A stretch of 64,000 nucleotides of DNA from a virus: positions 1 through 64,000 of IMG/VR virus record IMGVR_UViG_3300035701_000023, one strand, 5' to 3'. Position numbers and translations under genes: made by a program. Below, piece by piece: positions 26,337 to 35,384 of this stretch. The notes below the pieces were generated by a model. It did not search any database, had not been told where the DNA came from, and was given only the letters and a program-made list of their open reading frames with translations. Within the stretch, counting starts at the first letter, position 1. Each line of letters starts with the position of its first letter.

Positions 26337-26424
26337 AAGTGGAAACAAAAATAATACGTTCATATGTTCGTATGGGTAATCTATTTTTAAAAAAATAAAA
26401 TAAAAAAATATAGACAAAAGAAAA

Positions 26425-28698
26425 ATGCATAAAGGAAAAAAATTTCTGAGTGACTTGAAATTACATTCAGATTATTTCAAGTGGTTAGAAGATAAGGGTA
26501 GATATGAAACATGGGACGATGCATGTTACAACATAATAGATGGACACAAAAAAAAATACGATAAACATCTTACCGAATTAGATCCATATTTGAATTCTGC
26601 ATTGGAGAGTATGAAAGATCAAGTAATCTTATCCTCCCAACGAAATTTACAATATCGGTATGAACAGATAATGAAACATAACACAAGAATGTTTAACTGT
26701 ACATCTGGTCACATTGTAAGAAATAAAGTATTTCAAGAGATTTTTTATTTAGCATTATCTGGATGTGGTTTCGGTGGCGGATTATTAATACCATTTGTAA
26801 GAAACCTAAGTAAGATTAAAAAAAGAACCCTTGGTGCTAAATCATTTATTATTGACGATAGCATTGAAGGGTGGGCAGATGCATTAGGTGTGTTAATGTC
26901 CTCATATTTTGTAGATGACCAACCATTTCCAGACTATGCTGGATATGTGGTCAAATTTGATTATTCAAAAATCAGAGATAAAGGATCACATATTAGTGGC
27001 GGGTTTAAAGCTCCCGGTCCAGATGGAATAAAACAATCATTGGAAAACATTGAAGAATTGATAAATAGATGGATTGAAAAGGAAGGAAATACAATTCGAC
27101 CAATTCTTGCGTTTGACATTATTTGTCATTCTGCCGATGCGGTATTATCGGGTGGTGTTCGTAGATCCGCTCTAAATATGATTGTTGATCCAAATGATGA
27201 TGAAATGATTCACGCAAAGACGGGTAATTGGAGAACAGAAAACCCACAAAGAAAACAGAGCAACAACTCCGTATTGTTGTTAAGAGGAGAAGTAACAAAA
27301 GAAAAATTTGAATATCTTGTTAAATTAAATGATGGGGCAAATGATATTGGATTTGTGTTCGCTAACAGTTGGTTTGATATGTTCAATCCATGTTTTGAAA
27401 TTCTTAAGATACCAGTATTGATGGCTGTTGATTTTTCAAAAATCAAATACAGCCAAATTTATAATTTTGTTAAAGAGAATAAAGATAAGTTTGGTATACA
27501 GGGATGTAATCTATCAGAAATAAATGCTGAGAAATGTACAACAAAAGAAAAATTTTTAAGAGCCTGTAAAGATGCTTCTATTTTAGGAACATTACAGGCA
27601 GGATATACTGATTTTCCATACTTGGGAAAGACAAGTAAAAAAATATTCGAAAGAGAAGCACTATTGGGTGTGAGCATAACAGGGTGGATGAATAACCCAA
27701 AATTATTTAATCCCGAATTATTAAGAGAGGGTGCCGAAGTAGTTAAATCAACAAATAAAGAAGTTGCAACTATCATTGGTATTAATCAGGCAGCAAGAAC
27801 CACTTGTGTTAAACCGTCAGGTAACGCATCAGTTGTGTTGGGAACAGCTAGTGGTATTCATCCAGAACATTCTGAAAAATATTTCCGTGTCATGCAATTA
27901 AATAAAGAAACTAATACCGCAAAATGGTTAGAAGAAAACATGTCATTTTTACTTGAGGAAAGTGTTTGGTCAAGTACCAAGAGTGATTATGTTGTTTTTG
28001 TTCCCATTGAAAATCCAAAGAATGGTTTATTTAAAAAGAATATGAAAGGTGTTAAACATCTTGAATACATTAAAATGGTTCAGGAGAATTGGGTAAACGC
28101 TGGCACGAACAAAGAATTGTGTGTTTATGATGGAATAAATCACAATACAAGTTGTACAGTAATCATTGACGATAAGGACGAAATTATCAATTATATTTGG
28201 GATAATAGAAATTTTTTCACTGCAGTTAGTTTTATGTCAGATTATGGAGATAAGGACTTTAATCAAGCTCCATTTACATCTGTATTGGAACTTAATGACC
28301 TTATTGTTGAATATGGTAAGGGGTCTATCTTAGCCTCTGGTTTGGTAATTGATGGGTTACATTATTTTGACAATAATCTATGGTTAGCGTGTGATATTCT
28401 TATAAGTATGCAAACAGACAAACAAATACCAATTACTGGAACAAGAGAACAGGTTCTTTTAAGAAATTATTGGTTAATGAGAGCCAAAAAATTCGCAAAG
28501 AACTATTTCAAAGGAGACATCACCAGAATGATATATTGTTTAAAAGATGTACATTTGTTTCATAAATGGGAAACCGTTACTCGTCAATTTAGGGAAGTGA
28601 ATTTTGGTGAAATTTTAGATAAACCACAATATAAAGATATTTCAGATTATGCTGCCATGAGTTGCAGTGGAGGAGCGTGTGAAATTACAAAAATTTAA
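26425..28698 (+). CDS. nrdJ: Class II (B12-dependent) ribonucleoside-triphosphate reductase
   Basis: A 757-residue monomeric RTPR-type enzyme that would make deoxynucleotides with adenosylcobalamin. Key cysteines fit this class: C92 (FNCTSG), C323 (NPCFEI, the radical Cys), C361 (GCNLSEIN) and the C-terminal redox pair C747/C752 (CSGGAC, same spacing as in the Lactobacillus enzyme of 739 aa). Other family marks are SGCGFGGG, SGGVRRSA and KPSGNASVVLG. Between the active-site cysteines C323 and C361 there are 37 residues rather than about 10, an insertion of roughly 27 residues. No small subunit gene is present, as expected. The upstream gap is A-rich, with a dyad at 26354-26373. Confidence 0.88.
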   Translation: MHKGKKFLSDLKLHSDYFKWLEDKGRYETWDDACYNIIDGHKKKYDKHLTELDPYLNSALESMKDQVILSSQRNLQYRYEQIMKHNTRMFNCTSGHIVRNKVFQEIFYLALSGCGFGGGLLIPFVRNLSKIKKRTLGAKSFIIDDSIEGWADALGVLMSSYFVDDQPFPDYAGYVVKFDYSKIRDKGSHISGGFKAPGPDGIKQSLENIEELINRWIEKEGNTIRPILAFDIICHSADAVLSGGVRRSALNMIVDPNDDEMIHAKTGNWRTENPQRKQSNNSVLLLRGEVTKEKFEYLVKLNDGANDIGFVFANSWFDMFNPCFEILKIPVLMAVDFSKIKYSQIYNFVKENKDKFGIQGCNLSEINAEKCTTKEKFLRACKDASILGTLQAGYTDFPYLGKTSKKIFEREALLGVSITGWMNNPKLFNPELLREGAEVVKSTNKEVATIIGINQAARTTCVKPSGNASVVLGTASGIHPEHSEKYFRVMQLNKETNTAKWLEENMSFLLEESVWSSTKSDYVVFVPIENPKNGLFKKNMKGVKHLEYIKMVQENWVNAGTNKELCVYDGINHNTSCTVIIDDKDEIINYIWDNRNFFTAVSFMSDYGDKDFNQAPFTSVLELNDLIVEYGKGSILASGLVIDGLHYFDNNLWLACDILISMQTDKQIPITGTREQVLLRNYWLMRAKKFAKNYFKGDITRMIYCLKDVHLFHKWETVTRQFREVNFGEILDKPQYKDISDYAAMSCSGGACEITKI

Positions 28699-28701
28699 AA
28701 T

Positions 28702-28929
28702 ATGAAATGGTCAGAAACAGCTGAAATGGTATTCATATCAAATCGAATCAAAGAAGATGATCGTATACGATTTGTTAAGGACTTACGTTTGACACTCAGG
28801 TTAGATTATGAAATGCCAGCAAAAGAAGTTAGAAAATTAAATGACAATAAGGTTATTGAATTATGGTTGGAAATTCATTCAAGACCTGAAAATCGAATCG
28901 GTGGAGCGGATTTGACTACTCGACTATAA
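28702..28929 (+). CDS. Small conserved hypothetical after ribonucleotide reductase
   Basis: A 75-residue charged, helical protein, starting 3 bases after the reductase stop, so probably co-translated. Begins MKWSETAEMVFISNRI and has a basic middle (VKDLRLTLRLDYEMPAKEVRKL). No known domain is recognised. It is the last gene before a structured spacer and a terminator. Confidence 0.6.
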   Translation: MKWSETAEMVFISNRIKEDDRIRFVKDLRLTLRLDYEMPAKEVRKLNDNKVIELWLEIHSRPENRIGGADLTTRL

Positions 28930-28941
28930 AGATAATGGATG

Positions 28942-29042
28942 GCTCCCTCAAACGAAATATGGAATAACCTCCAGAGTCTAGTGTCATCAAGGTGTACCTT
29001 GAACATCTATGGTTTGGTAATACAGGGGGCGAAAACCGAACC
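28942..29042 (+). ncRNA. Structured RNA candidate with possible pseudoknot
   Basis: Three elements can be paired by eye. TCAAGG (28987-28992)/CCTTGA (28997-29002) forms a hairpin with a TGTA loop, extended outward by TGT/ACA after a two-base bulge. GGTTTGG (29011-29017)/CCGAACC (29036-29042) forms a second hairpin with one G-U pair. The loop of the second contains GGGGGC (29025-29030), which can pair with GCTCCC at 28942-28947, giving a pseudoknot. The stretch is much richer in G and C than its surroundings, has no open frame, and is followed at once by a terminator. I checked it against cobalamin riboswitch motifs and group I intron cores and saw no match. Confidence 0.5.
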
Positions 29043-29051
29043 ACTAACTTG

Positions 29052-29085
29052 ATAACCCGTGACGAATTGTCACGGGTTATTGTTT
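29052..29085 (+). terminator. Rho-independent terminator
   Basis: ATAACCCGTGAC (29052-29063), loop GAATT, GTCACGGGTTAT (29069-29080), then TGTTT. A perfect 12-bp stem ending the reductase and structured-RNA unit, just before the gp25 late promoter. Confidence 0.92.
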
Positions 29086-29106
29086 ATTACCATTTTTCTA
29101 TTCATT

Positions 29107-29114
29107 ATATTTAT
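29107..29114 (+). promoter_or_regulatory. Late-promoter-like element ATATTTAT before gp25
   Basis: ATATTTAT ends 4 bases before the ATG at 29119. The longer open frame from 29059 would run through both the terminator stem and this element, which is why the shorter start is chosen. Confidence 0.55.
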
Positions 29115-29118
29115 TGAT

Positions 29119-29571
29119 ATGAGTATAACATATGGAGTAGATTATCCCTTCATGGACAGTCAAAAGGGAGATTTTTTAAAAATGACCGAAACTCCCGAAA
29201 GAGAGGTTAGAGCGAATCTGATTCATCTTCTTTTATCTAGAAAAGGTAGTAGATATTTTTTACCTGATTTCGGAACAAGATTATATGAATATATTTTTGA
29301 TGAGAATGACACAGTAGTCTTCGGTCAAATTGAAGATGAAATAAGAGAATCTATAAGAAAATATATTCCAAATTTGGATATAAATTCCATAACAATAACA
29401 TCGGCCGAAAATGATCCCGATGAACCTGTAAGTATTGTTGAGGGGGAAGATAATAGATTGTTTAGGGTTTCACAAGGAGCAACTAAACCATACACCGCAA
29501 AGGTTAAAATAGACTATACGGTAAATAACGGAGCATTTTCATCTTCCGACTTTATAATTATTAACATATAA
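29119..29571 (+). CDS. gp25: Baseplate wedge protein, T4 gp25-like
   Basis: With the ATG at 29119 the product is 150 residues, near T4 gp25 (132 aa). The GPW/gp25 fold is shown by VRANLIHLLLSRKGSRYFLPDFGTRLYEYIFDE-type order: a helix ending in LLLSRKGSR, then PDFGTRLYEYIF, then a helix VFGQIEDEIRESIRKYIPNL and alternating strands to the end. gp25 is part of the wedge core that nucleates the sheath. It is the first gene of the wedge operon and is followed after one base by gp6, the T4 order. The extended frame from 29059 adds a hydrophobic stretch not expected in this family. Confidence 0.85.
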   Translation: MSITYGVDYPFMDSQKGDFLKMTETPEREVRANLIHLLLSRKGSRYFLPDFGTRLYEYIFDENDTVVFGQIEDEIRESIRKYIPNLDINSITITSAENDPDEPVSIVEGEDNRLFRVSQGATKPYTAKVKIDYTVNNGAFSSSDFIIINI

Positions 29572-29572
29572 A

Positions 29573-31405
29573 ATGGGTAAAAAAATTACATACGCAAAGA
29601 GAGATTTTGCGGGACTAAGACAAGAATTAGTTAATTTAACTAAGGATTATTATCCCGATTTGGTTAAAAATACAAATGATGCTTCAATATACTCTGTTTT
29701 ATTAGATTTAAACGCGGCCGTTTCAGATAATTTACATTTTCATATTGATAGAGTATGGCAGGAAACGATGTTAGATTTTGCCCAACAAAGACAATCCCTC
29801 TTTTTTATTGCCAAAACATATGGGGTTAGATTACCGGGAAACAGACCCTCAGTTGCGTTATGTGACTTTTCAATTACTGTTCCAGTAAGGGGGGATAAAG
29901 AAGATGAAAGATATGAGGGTATTCTAAAGACGGGAGCTCAGGTTTCTGGTGGAGGTCAGATATTTGAAACAATCAATGATATTGATTTTTCAATACCATA
30001 TAATGATAGAGGGGAACCAAACAGATTAAAGGTTCCCAATTTTGATGGAAATAATCAATTAGTATCATACACTATAACAAAGAGAGAACCCGTTGCAAAC
30101 GGTGCAACAAGGATTTATAGAAGGGTTATAAACACATTAGATCAAAGACCATTCCTTAAACTTTATTTACCTGAGCAAAATGTTCTTGGTGTTACTTCGG
30201 TAATTCATAAAGAAGGAACAAATTTTTCATCAAATCCAACATCAAGTGAGTTTTCAAATTCCACAAATAAATGGTATGAAGTTAAATCCTTAATTCAGGA
30301 TAAGATTTTTATTCCAGATCCTACCTCCGTTTCGGATACTGAAAACTTTAAATCGGGGAACTATCTTAGTGTAAATAATAAACTCATAACAGAATATACT
30401 CCCGAAGGTTATTTTTCATTAACATTTGGATCGGGTAATGTTGATCCAATGGACAATATGGATAGTTACATGACAGGAAATATGAAAGTTAATCTATCAA
30501 ATTATTTGAATAATCTTTCATTGGGAATGTTACCTAAAGCGGGAACAACATTGTTTGTTAAATATAGAATAGGTGGGGGTAAGAGTTCTAATCTGGGGGT
30601 TAATATTATTACAAGTGTGGACAATATTGAATTTAATGTAGGTGGACCAAATGGTTCAATTAATACACAAGTTGCAAATTCGTTAAGAGTTACCAATGTA
30701 ACTCCTGCGGTTGGGGGAGCAGATCAACCAACAATTGAAGAGATTAGAAATATGATTGCATATAATTTTGCGGCTCAGAATAGGGCAGTAACATTAAACG
30801 ATTATAAATCATTAATTGAAAGCATGCCATCAACATATGGCGCGCCAGCCAAGGTGAATGTTATGGAAGAGGATAATAAGGTTAGAATCAAATTAATCTC
30901 ATATGATGATAAAGGAAATTTAACTGATGTGGTTTCCAATACCCTAAAAAATAATATTGTAAATTACTTATCTGAATATAGAATGATAAACGACTATATC
31001 GATATTGTAAGTGGTGAAGTTGTTGATTTGGGGTTAGAGATTGATTTGATGATTGATAAAAATGAAAATCCAACAGATGTTGTGTCGGCTTCTATAAATA
31101 CGGTTATATCATCTTTTGCAATAGAAAAAAGGAAGATGGGTGACCCATTATTTCTTGGTGACTTATCCAAAGATCTTGGAAATGTTCCCGGAGTAGTTAA
31201 CGTAATTGAAATTCGGGCTTATGGATTAACCGGAGGAGAATATTCTTCATCTGAGGTTGCTCAATCTTATCTTGACGATATCACTAAAGAAATTGCACAA
31301 TCCGATATGACTATCTTCATGAAGTCAAATCAAATATACCAGATTAGATTCCCAAACAAGGATATTAAGGTTAGAGTAAAAACATTGGGAACGACTACAT
31401 TCTAA
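29573..31405 (+). CDS. gp6: Baseplate wedge protein, T4 gp6 / baseplate J-like
   Basis: A 610-residue protein close in length to T4 gp6 (660 aa), which dimerises to form the ring of the baseplate. The N-terminus is typical (KRDFAGLRQELVNLTKDYYPD, then DASIYSVLLDLNAAVSDNLHFHIDRVWQE). A MIAYNFAAQNRAVTLNDYKSLI motif near 395-415 marks the start of the J-like domain, followed by the strand KVNVMEEDNKVRIKLISYDD. The C-terminus has the family's small-domain pattern. It follows gp25 with 1 base between. High confidence. Confidence 0.88.
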   Translation: MGKKITYAKRDFAGLRQELVNLTKDYYPDLVKNTNDASIYSVLLDLNAAVSDNLHFHIDRVWQETMLDFAQQRQSLFFIAKTYGVRLPGNRPSVALCDFSITVPVRGDKEDERYEGILKTGAQVSGGGQIFETINDIDFSIPYNDRGEPNRLKVPNFDGNNQLVSYTITKREPVANGATRIYRRVINTLDQRPFLKLYLPEQNVLGVTSVIHKEGTNFSSNPTSSEFSNSTNKWYEVKSLIQDKIFIPDPTSVSDTENFKSGNYLSVNNKLITEYTPEGYFSLTFGSGNVDPMDNMDSYMTGNMKVNLSNYLNNLSLGMLPKAGTTLFVKYRIGGGKSSNLGVNIITSVDNIEFNVGGPNGSINTQVANSLRVTNVTPAVGGADQPTIEEIRNMIAYNFAAQNRAVTLNDYKSLIESMPSTYGAPAKVNVMEEDNKVRIKLISYDDKGNLTDVVSNTLKNNIVNYLSEYRMINDYIDIVSGEVVDLGLEIDLMIDKNENPTDVVSASINTVISSFAIEKRKMGDPLFLGDLSKDLGNVPGVVNVIEIRAYGLTGGEYSSSEVAQSYLDDITKEIAQSDMTIFMKSNQIYQIRFPNKDIKVRVKTLGTTTF

Positions 31406-31444
31406 AAACGATTTTCTTTATCTTAATAGAAAATCATCTGGTTT

Positions 31445-31452
31445 CTATTTAT
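31445..31452 (+). promoter_or_regulatory. Late-promoter-like element CTATTTAT
   Basis: CTATTTAT ends 5 bases before the ATG at 31458. A short inverted repeat (GATTTTCT 31410-31417 / AGAAAATC 31428-31435) without a T-run lies just upstream, so some termination of the gp6 message before this promoter is possible. Confidence 0.5.
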
Positions 31453-31457
31453 TATAA

Positions 31458-34400
31458 ATGCAAAAACATCGGATTTACACGGATATTGGTAAGGACCAAA
31501 AGATTACCTTAGAAATTAAACAAGATTATGATCTTCTTGAGATATTGTCTCTCAAATTTTCACAAAAGGATATCTATTCATCTTTCTGTGCTGATTATGG
31601 TGTGGTTTGTGGTAGAATTTCAGTAAATAATGGATTTGGTATTCCAAACGCTAAAATTTCTATTTTTGTTCCTCTTTCAACGGATGATGAGAATGATCCT
31701 GTAATATCTTCCCTATACCCATATAAATCAACTGATCAAAGAGACGAAAACAATTATAGATATAATTTACTACCCTCTAGACAACAACATGGCGGTCACG
31801 TACCGACAGGTACCTTTCCTGATCAAAGAGACGTATTAACCCGGGAAGAGGTGTTAGAGGTGTATGAGAAATATTACAAATACACGGTTAAAACAAATAC
31901 CGCGGGTGACTTCATGATTTGGGGAGTACCACTTGGGTCTCAGATTCTTCATGTTGATGTTGATCTGTCAGATATTGGTTGTTTTTCTTTACGACCTTAT
32001 GATTTCATCAGACAGGGTTCGGGGGTGGATTCATTTCAAAACAAATATACTTTCAAAGGATCTGAAGATATTGATTCATTACCACAGATAGTTTCATTTG
32101 ATAAAACAATTGAAGTTTATCCATTTTGGGGAAATCAGGATCTATGTGAAATAGGGATAACGAGAACAGATTTCGACTTATCAAGTCAAGGAGTTAAAAT
32201 AGAACCGAAAGCCTTCCTTATTGGGGGAACATATACCGATACAGGTAAGAACGCAGTAAATAAAAATTGTGACGCAAGAACCAAAATGGGTAGAAAGTGT
32301 GACTTAACCACTAAAACTGGAACAATTGAGGCTATTAGATTTACATCCACAAAAGATGAAAATTACAGACCAATTTTAGAAAAATTTGAATTACATGAGG
32401 ATATACCAGAGGATGGTTCATTTGTTGTTCCATTACCAATGAACATGGAATATATCATCACCAATGAATTTGGTGAAAATGAAATAACCAATGATCCGAA
32501 TAAAGGAATACCCACAGCTGCGTGTTATAGATTCCGATTTACATTAAATGATTCTGGAAACTCAAGAATCAGGAAGAACGCGTCGTATTTAGCTCCGAAT
32601 ATTCGAGAGTATAGTACCGATATTAATAAATCATATTCCTTTTCTACAGACTATAATGATTATCCATCGTTGGCCATTAATAGTTTAATTCTTGATAATA
32701 CCGATGGACAATTCTATCCAAAGGATTATTTTTATAGATTTCAATATAATAAAGTTTATACCGTATCATCATTTCAAAGCTTATATTCACAAAATTCCAC
32801 ATTTGAACGTGATAAGTATGTTGGAATTAAAGAAATAGTTCCTTCAGAAGAAGAGGATTGTTCGTCAGATGTTGTAACTCCCCCGGTTAATTTTGGAGTT
32901 AAAAATAAAACATTTCAGTTATTAATTGCCGATGTTCTTTTATTTTTTGAACATCTCATAAATTTAATTGTGTTGACATTTATCAACACGGTTACAATTG
33001 TATTTCATGATTTTGCAGATGCGGTTGATTTTCATCCAATAAAGTTTCTTGCGAAGGCAGTAAGAAAATTTGCATATAGAATACAATCTGGTGGACAAAA
33101 GAAACTATATCTAATTTCATATCCTGAATGTGAAGAATGTAATGGTGAAGATAGTTTTGGGGCAGAAACTCAAAATACAGAAATATTAAATTTTTGTCCT
33201 GTTGCGAGTGGTCAAACATATGGAAGCAATGATCAAACTATATTTACATCAGGTATAACGGGGGCAAGTTCTTCGTGGGTTATTAATCATGGTTTAGGTG
33301 AGTTAAATCCAATCGTACAAGTTATTGATGGTACAAATACAACAATAACTCCAACAAATATTGTATATACAGATGTTAATAATTTAACCATAAATTTTGG
33401 TTCTGCCGTTACGGGTACAACAATTATTACCTTATCGAATCAATCATATCGAATAAGACCAATGGTGGGATCAATTGACTATACTACAGTTACAGGTGGA
33501 ACGGGTTGTACATTAAATACTCGAATAGCTAATGACGCTGACTTGGTTGCTAAACAATATTATCCACCCCCAAGTCTTAGTAGTGGTTATTATCTTAGAT
33601 ATACAGGAATAACAACGAGTGCAACAACGATTGTTGAATTAAATACCGAACCAAATGGTGATCATTTTGAAATTCAAAACGGACAATTAGTATTTATAGA
33701 CTATTCAAATATATTCACCCCACAAGCTACATATACTTTTGAAATTGTTGATAAGTGGCAACCATCAGGGTCTACTGGAACGACACTTACCCTTGAATCA
33801 GGATGTGAATTATTTGATTGTCCATATGATGAAGATTTGGTTAAATATTACTATGAGGGAACGGGATCATCAAGAACAGTCGTTAGTGGTTGTACAGCAT
33901 TGGTTACTGCAACCAATTTATCAAATAGAGACGAACATCTGGTTACATCATATAAGGGTGAGAATTTTCCAAGAGATACTGATAGTGGTGAAACTGAATT
34001 TGCAAATGGTGTGTTTTATTTTGTACCGGCTACACAAACAAATAAGAAATTATGGTCAATTCTTAAAGAATATAGAAGAAGAAAAAGGGTATGTAAATTA
34101 TTTTGTGGTGGAATAGTAAACTTTTCATTCATAGATAATTGGTTATCTGGTTCACTATATTTTTTCCAATTCAAATCAAAAAAAAATAAATATTGTAGTG
34201 ATGTAATTCATAAAGATACCGATGATAGATATTATTATAGATCAACATCATATGTTGACGCAACAAATACTTGGGGAATAGATAGAGGAGATGTAACACT
34301 TTTAAATCGACCAACAACATTTGTTGATTTAGGCCCGAGGGATGAATTTATAAAAGAAATTTGTATTGATCAATCTCTTGACCCTAATTGTTCAGTATCA

Positions 34401-35384
34401 AGATCAATTGGACCAACATCATTTCAAAGTTTTGGTGAACTTTTAGGGTTAGCCATAAATTATAGAATGGATGTGAGTAATAATTTATTTGATATAAATA
34501 ACTTCTTCGATAATTCTGGGTTTACAGTTACTAATAGGGTTTTCGATGGTGATATTACACAATTAATTTCTATTAATAATGAGGTTGGAATTGCTGAGTT
34601 TGATCTACAAGATCCAAAATATTTAGGATATAGTTATCAGGTATTAGACCCGGATACTTATCCACAATTATTTAAACCACATGGATATTGGGGACCACTT
34701 CCTGTAACGTTTGTGTTGGATGAAGATGGTCAAAGAATAAGGGCATGTATAAATGAACCAACCCATATTGACTATTATGGTAATCCTGTTGAGGGTAGAT
34801 TAACAGAAGCTTCTCAACCTGTACCGTTTTTCTTATGGGATAAAAAAGGAACGGGGTTTGGTGGAACAGATGAGAATACATCAGATGACCAATCATGGGA
34901 CTATTCAACAGTTGTTGTACAACCACTTCAAGGAATGACAACAGGGTACACCATAACAGGTATACCAAACGATTCGTCTGATAAATATTTGTTATTACCA
35001 ATAACCGAAACGTTTAGTGGACTTACAATAACAGGAAACGTTACAAATGAGGTTCACTATGATGCAATTTCCTTAACGGATGATCATTTGAATTATGACA
35101 CCGAATATCCGGGATTTGTGTTTTTACATGTAACAGGTGGAACTACCACAACACCAACAGCTGGAGTTTTATATGCCAGATATGGTGCTGCGGGAAATTG
35201 GTGGTCAACATATTGGGACATAAATATTGATTTTATTTTACATAGAACGGAGGACTACTGGGGACGAAGACAAATATTATCAACCCCATTTATGTTTTAT
35301 TTCGGATTAAAGGCGGGTAAAACAGGAATAGATAAATTTATTGACCTATTTGGTCCTAAAGGGGCGTTCCCATCAGCTGAATAA
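31458..35384 (+). CDS. Large baseplate wedge protein (positional T4 gp7 counterpart)
   Basis: A 1308-residue structural protein following gp25 and gp6, the position of T4 gp7 (1032 aa). Residues about 50-180 resemble a carboxypeptidase-regulatory-type beta domain (VCGRISVNNGFGIPNAKISI, then VKTNTAGDFMIWGVPLGS). A hydrophobic helix lies near 487-522 (LLIADVLLFFEHLINLIVLT). Residues about 604-665 contain a tail-fibre-type domain (INHGLGELNPIVQVIDGTN, then TINFGSAVTGTTIITL). The C-terminal region is Asp/Asn/Thr-rich. It is the first gene of a unit in which each ORF joins the next by TAATG. It is virion-associated with good confidence; equivalence to gp7 is by order only. Confidence 0.55.
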   Translation: MQKHRIYTDIGKDQKITLEIKQDYDLLEILSLKFSQKDIYSSFCADYGVVCGRISVNNGFGIPNAKISIFVPLSTDDENDPVISSLYPYKSTDQRDENNYRYNLLPSRQQHGGHVPTGTFPDQRDVLTREEVLEVYEKYYKYTVKTNTAGDFMIWGVPLGSQILHVDVDLSDIGCFSLRPYDFIRQGSGVDSFQNKYTFKGSEDIDSLPQIVSFDKTIEVYPFWGNQDLCEIGITRTDFDLSSQGVKIEPKAFLIGGTYTDTGKNAVNKNCDARTKMGRKCDLTTKTGTIEAIRFTSTKDENYRPILEKFELHEDIPEDGSFVVPLPMNMEYIITNEFGENEITNDPNKGIPTAACYRFRFTLNDSGNSRIRKNASYLAPNIREYSTDINKSYSFSTDYNDYPSLAINSLILDNTDGQFYPKDYFYRFQYNKVYTVSSFQSLYSQNSTFERDKYVGIKEIVPSEEEDCSSDVVTPPVNFGVKNKTFQLLIADVLLFFEHLINLIVLTFINTVTIVFHDFADAVDFHPIKFLAKAVRKFAYRIQSGGQKKLYLISYPECEECNGEDSFGAETQNTEILNFCPVASGQTYGSNDQTIFTSGITGASSSWVINHGLGELNPIVQVIDGTNTTITPTNIVYTDVNNLTINFGSAVTGTTIITLSNQSYRIRPMVGSIDYTTVTGGTGCTLNTRIANDADLVAKQYYPPPSLSSGYYLRYTGITTSATTIVELNTEPNGDHFEIQNGQLVFIDYSNIFTPQATYTFEIVDKWQPSGSTGTTLTLESGCELFDCPYDEDLVKYYYEGTGSSRTVVSGCTALVTATNLSNRDEHLVTSYKGENFPRDTDSGETEFANGVFYFVPATQTNKKLWSILKEYRRRKRVCKLFCGGIVNFSFIDNWLSGSLYFFQFKSKKNKYCSDVIHKDTDDRYYYRSTSYVDATNTWGIDRGDVTLLNRPTTFVDLGPRDEFIKEICIDQSLDPNCSVSRSIGPTSFQSFGELLGLAINYRMDVSNNLFDINNFFDNSGFTVTNRVFDGDITQLISINNEVGIAEFDLQDPKYLGYSYQVLDPDTYPQLFKPHGYWGPLPVTFVLDEDGQRIRACINEPTHIDYYGNPVEGRLTEASQPVPFFLWDKKGTGFGGTDENTSDDQSWDYSTVVVQPLQGMTTGYTITGIPNDSSDKYLLLPITETFSGLTITGNVTNEVHYDAISLTDDHLNYDTEYPGFVFLHVTGGTTTTPTAGVLYARYGAAGNWWSTYWDINIDFILHRTEDYWGRRQILSTPFMFYFGLKAGKTGIDKFIDLFGPKGAFPSAE

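Noticed and set aside
28930-29050. Cobalamin riboswitch or group I intron near nrdJ
   Set aside because: A B12-dependent enzyme makes a riboswitch tempting and phage nrd genes often hold introns, but I found neither the B12-box sequence nor recognisable P/Q/R/S intron core elements, and the element lies downstream of the gene.
29059-29118. Longer start for the gp25-like gene
   Set aside because: It would begin inside the terminator stem and place the late-promoter motif inside the coding sequence; the family N-terminus fits the ATG at 29119.
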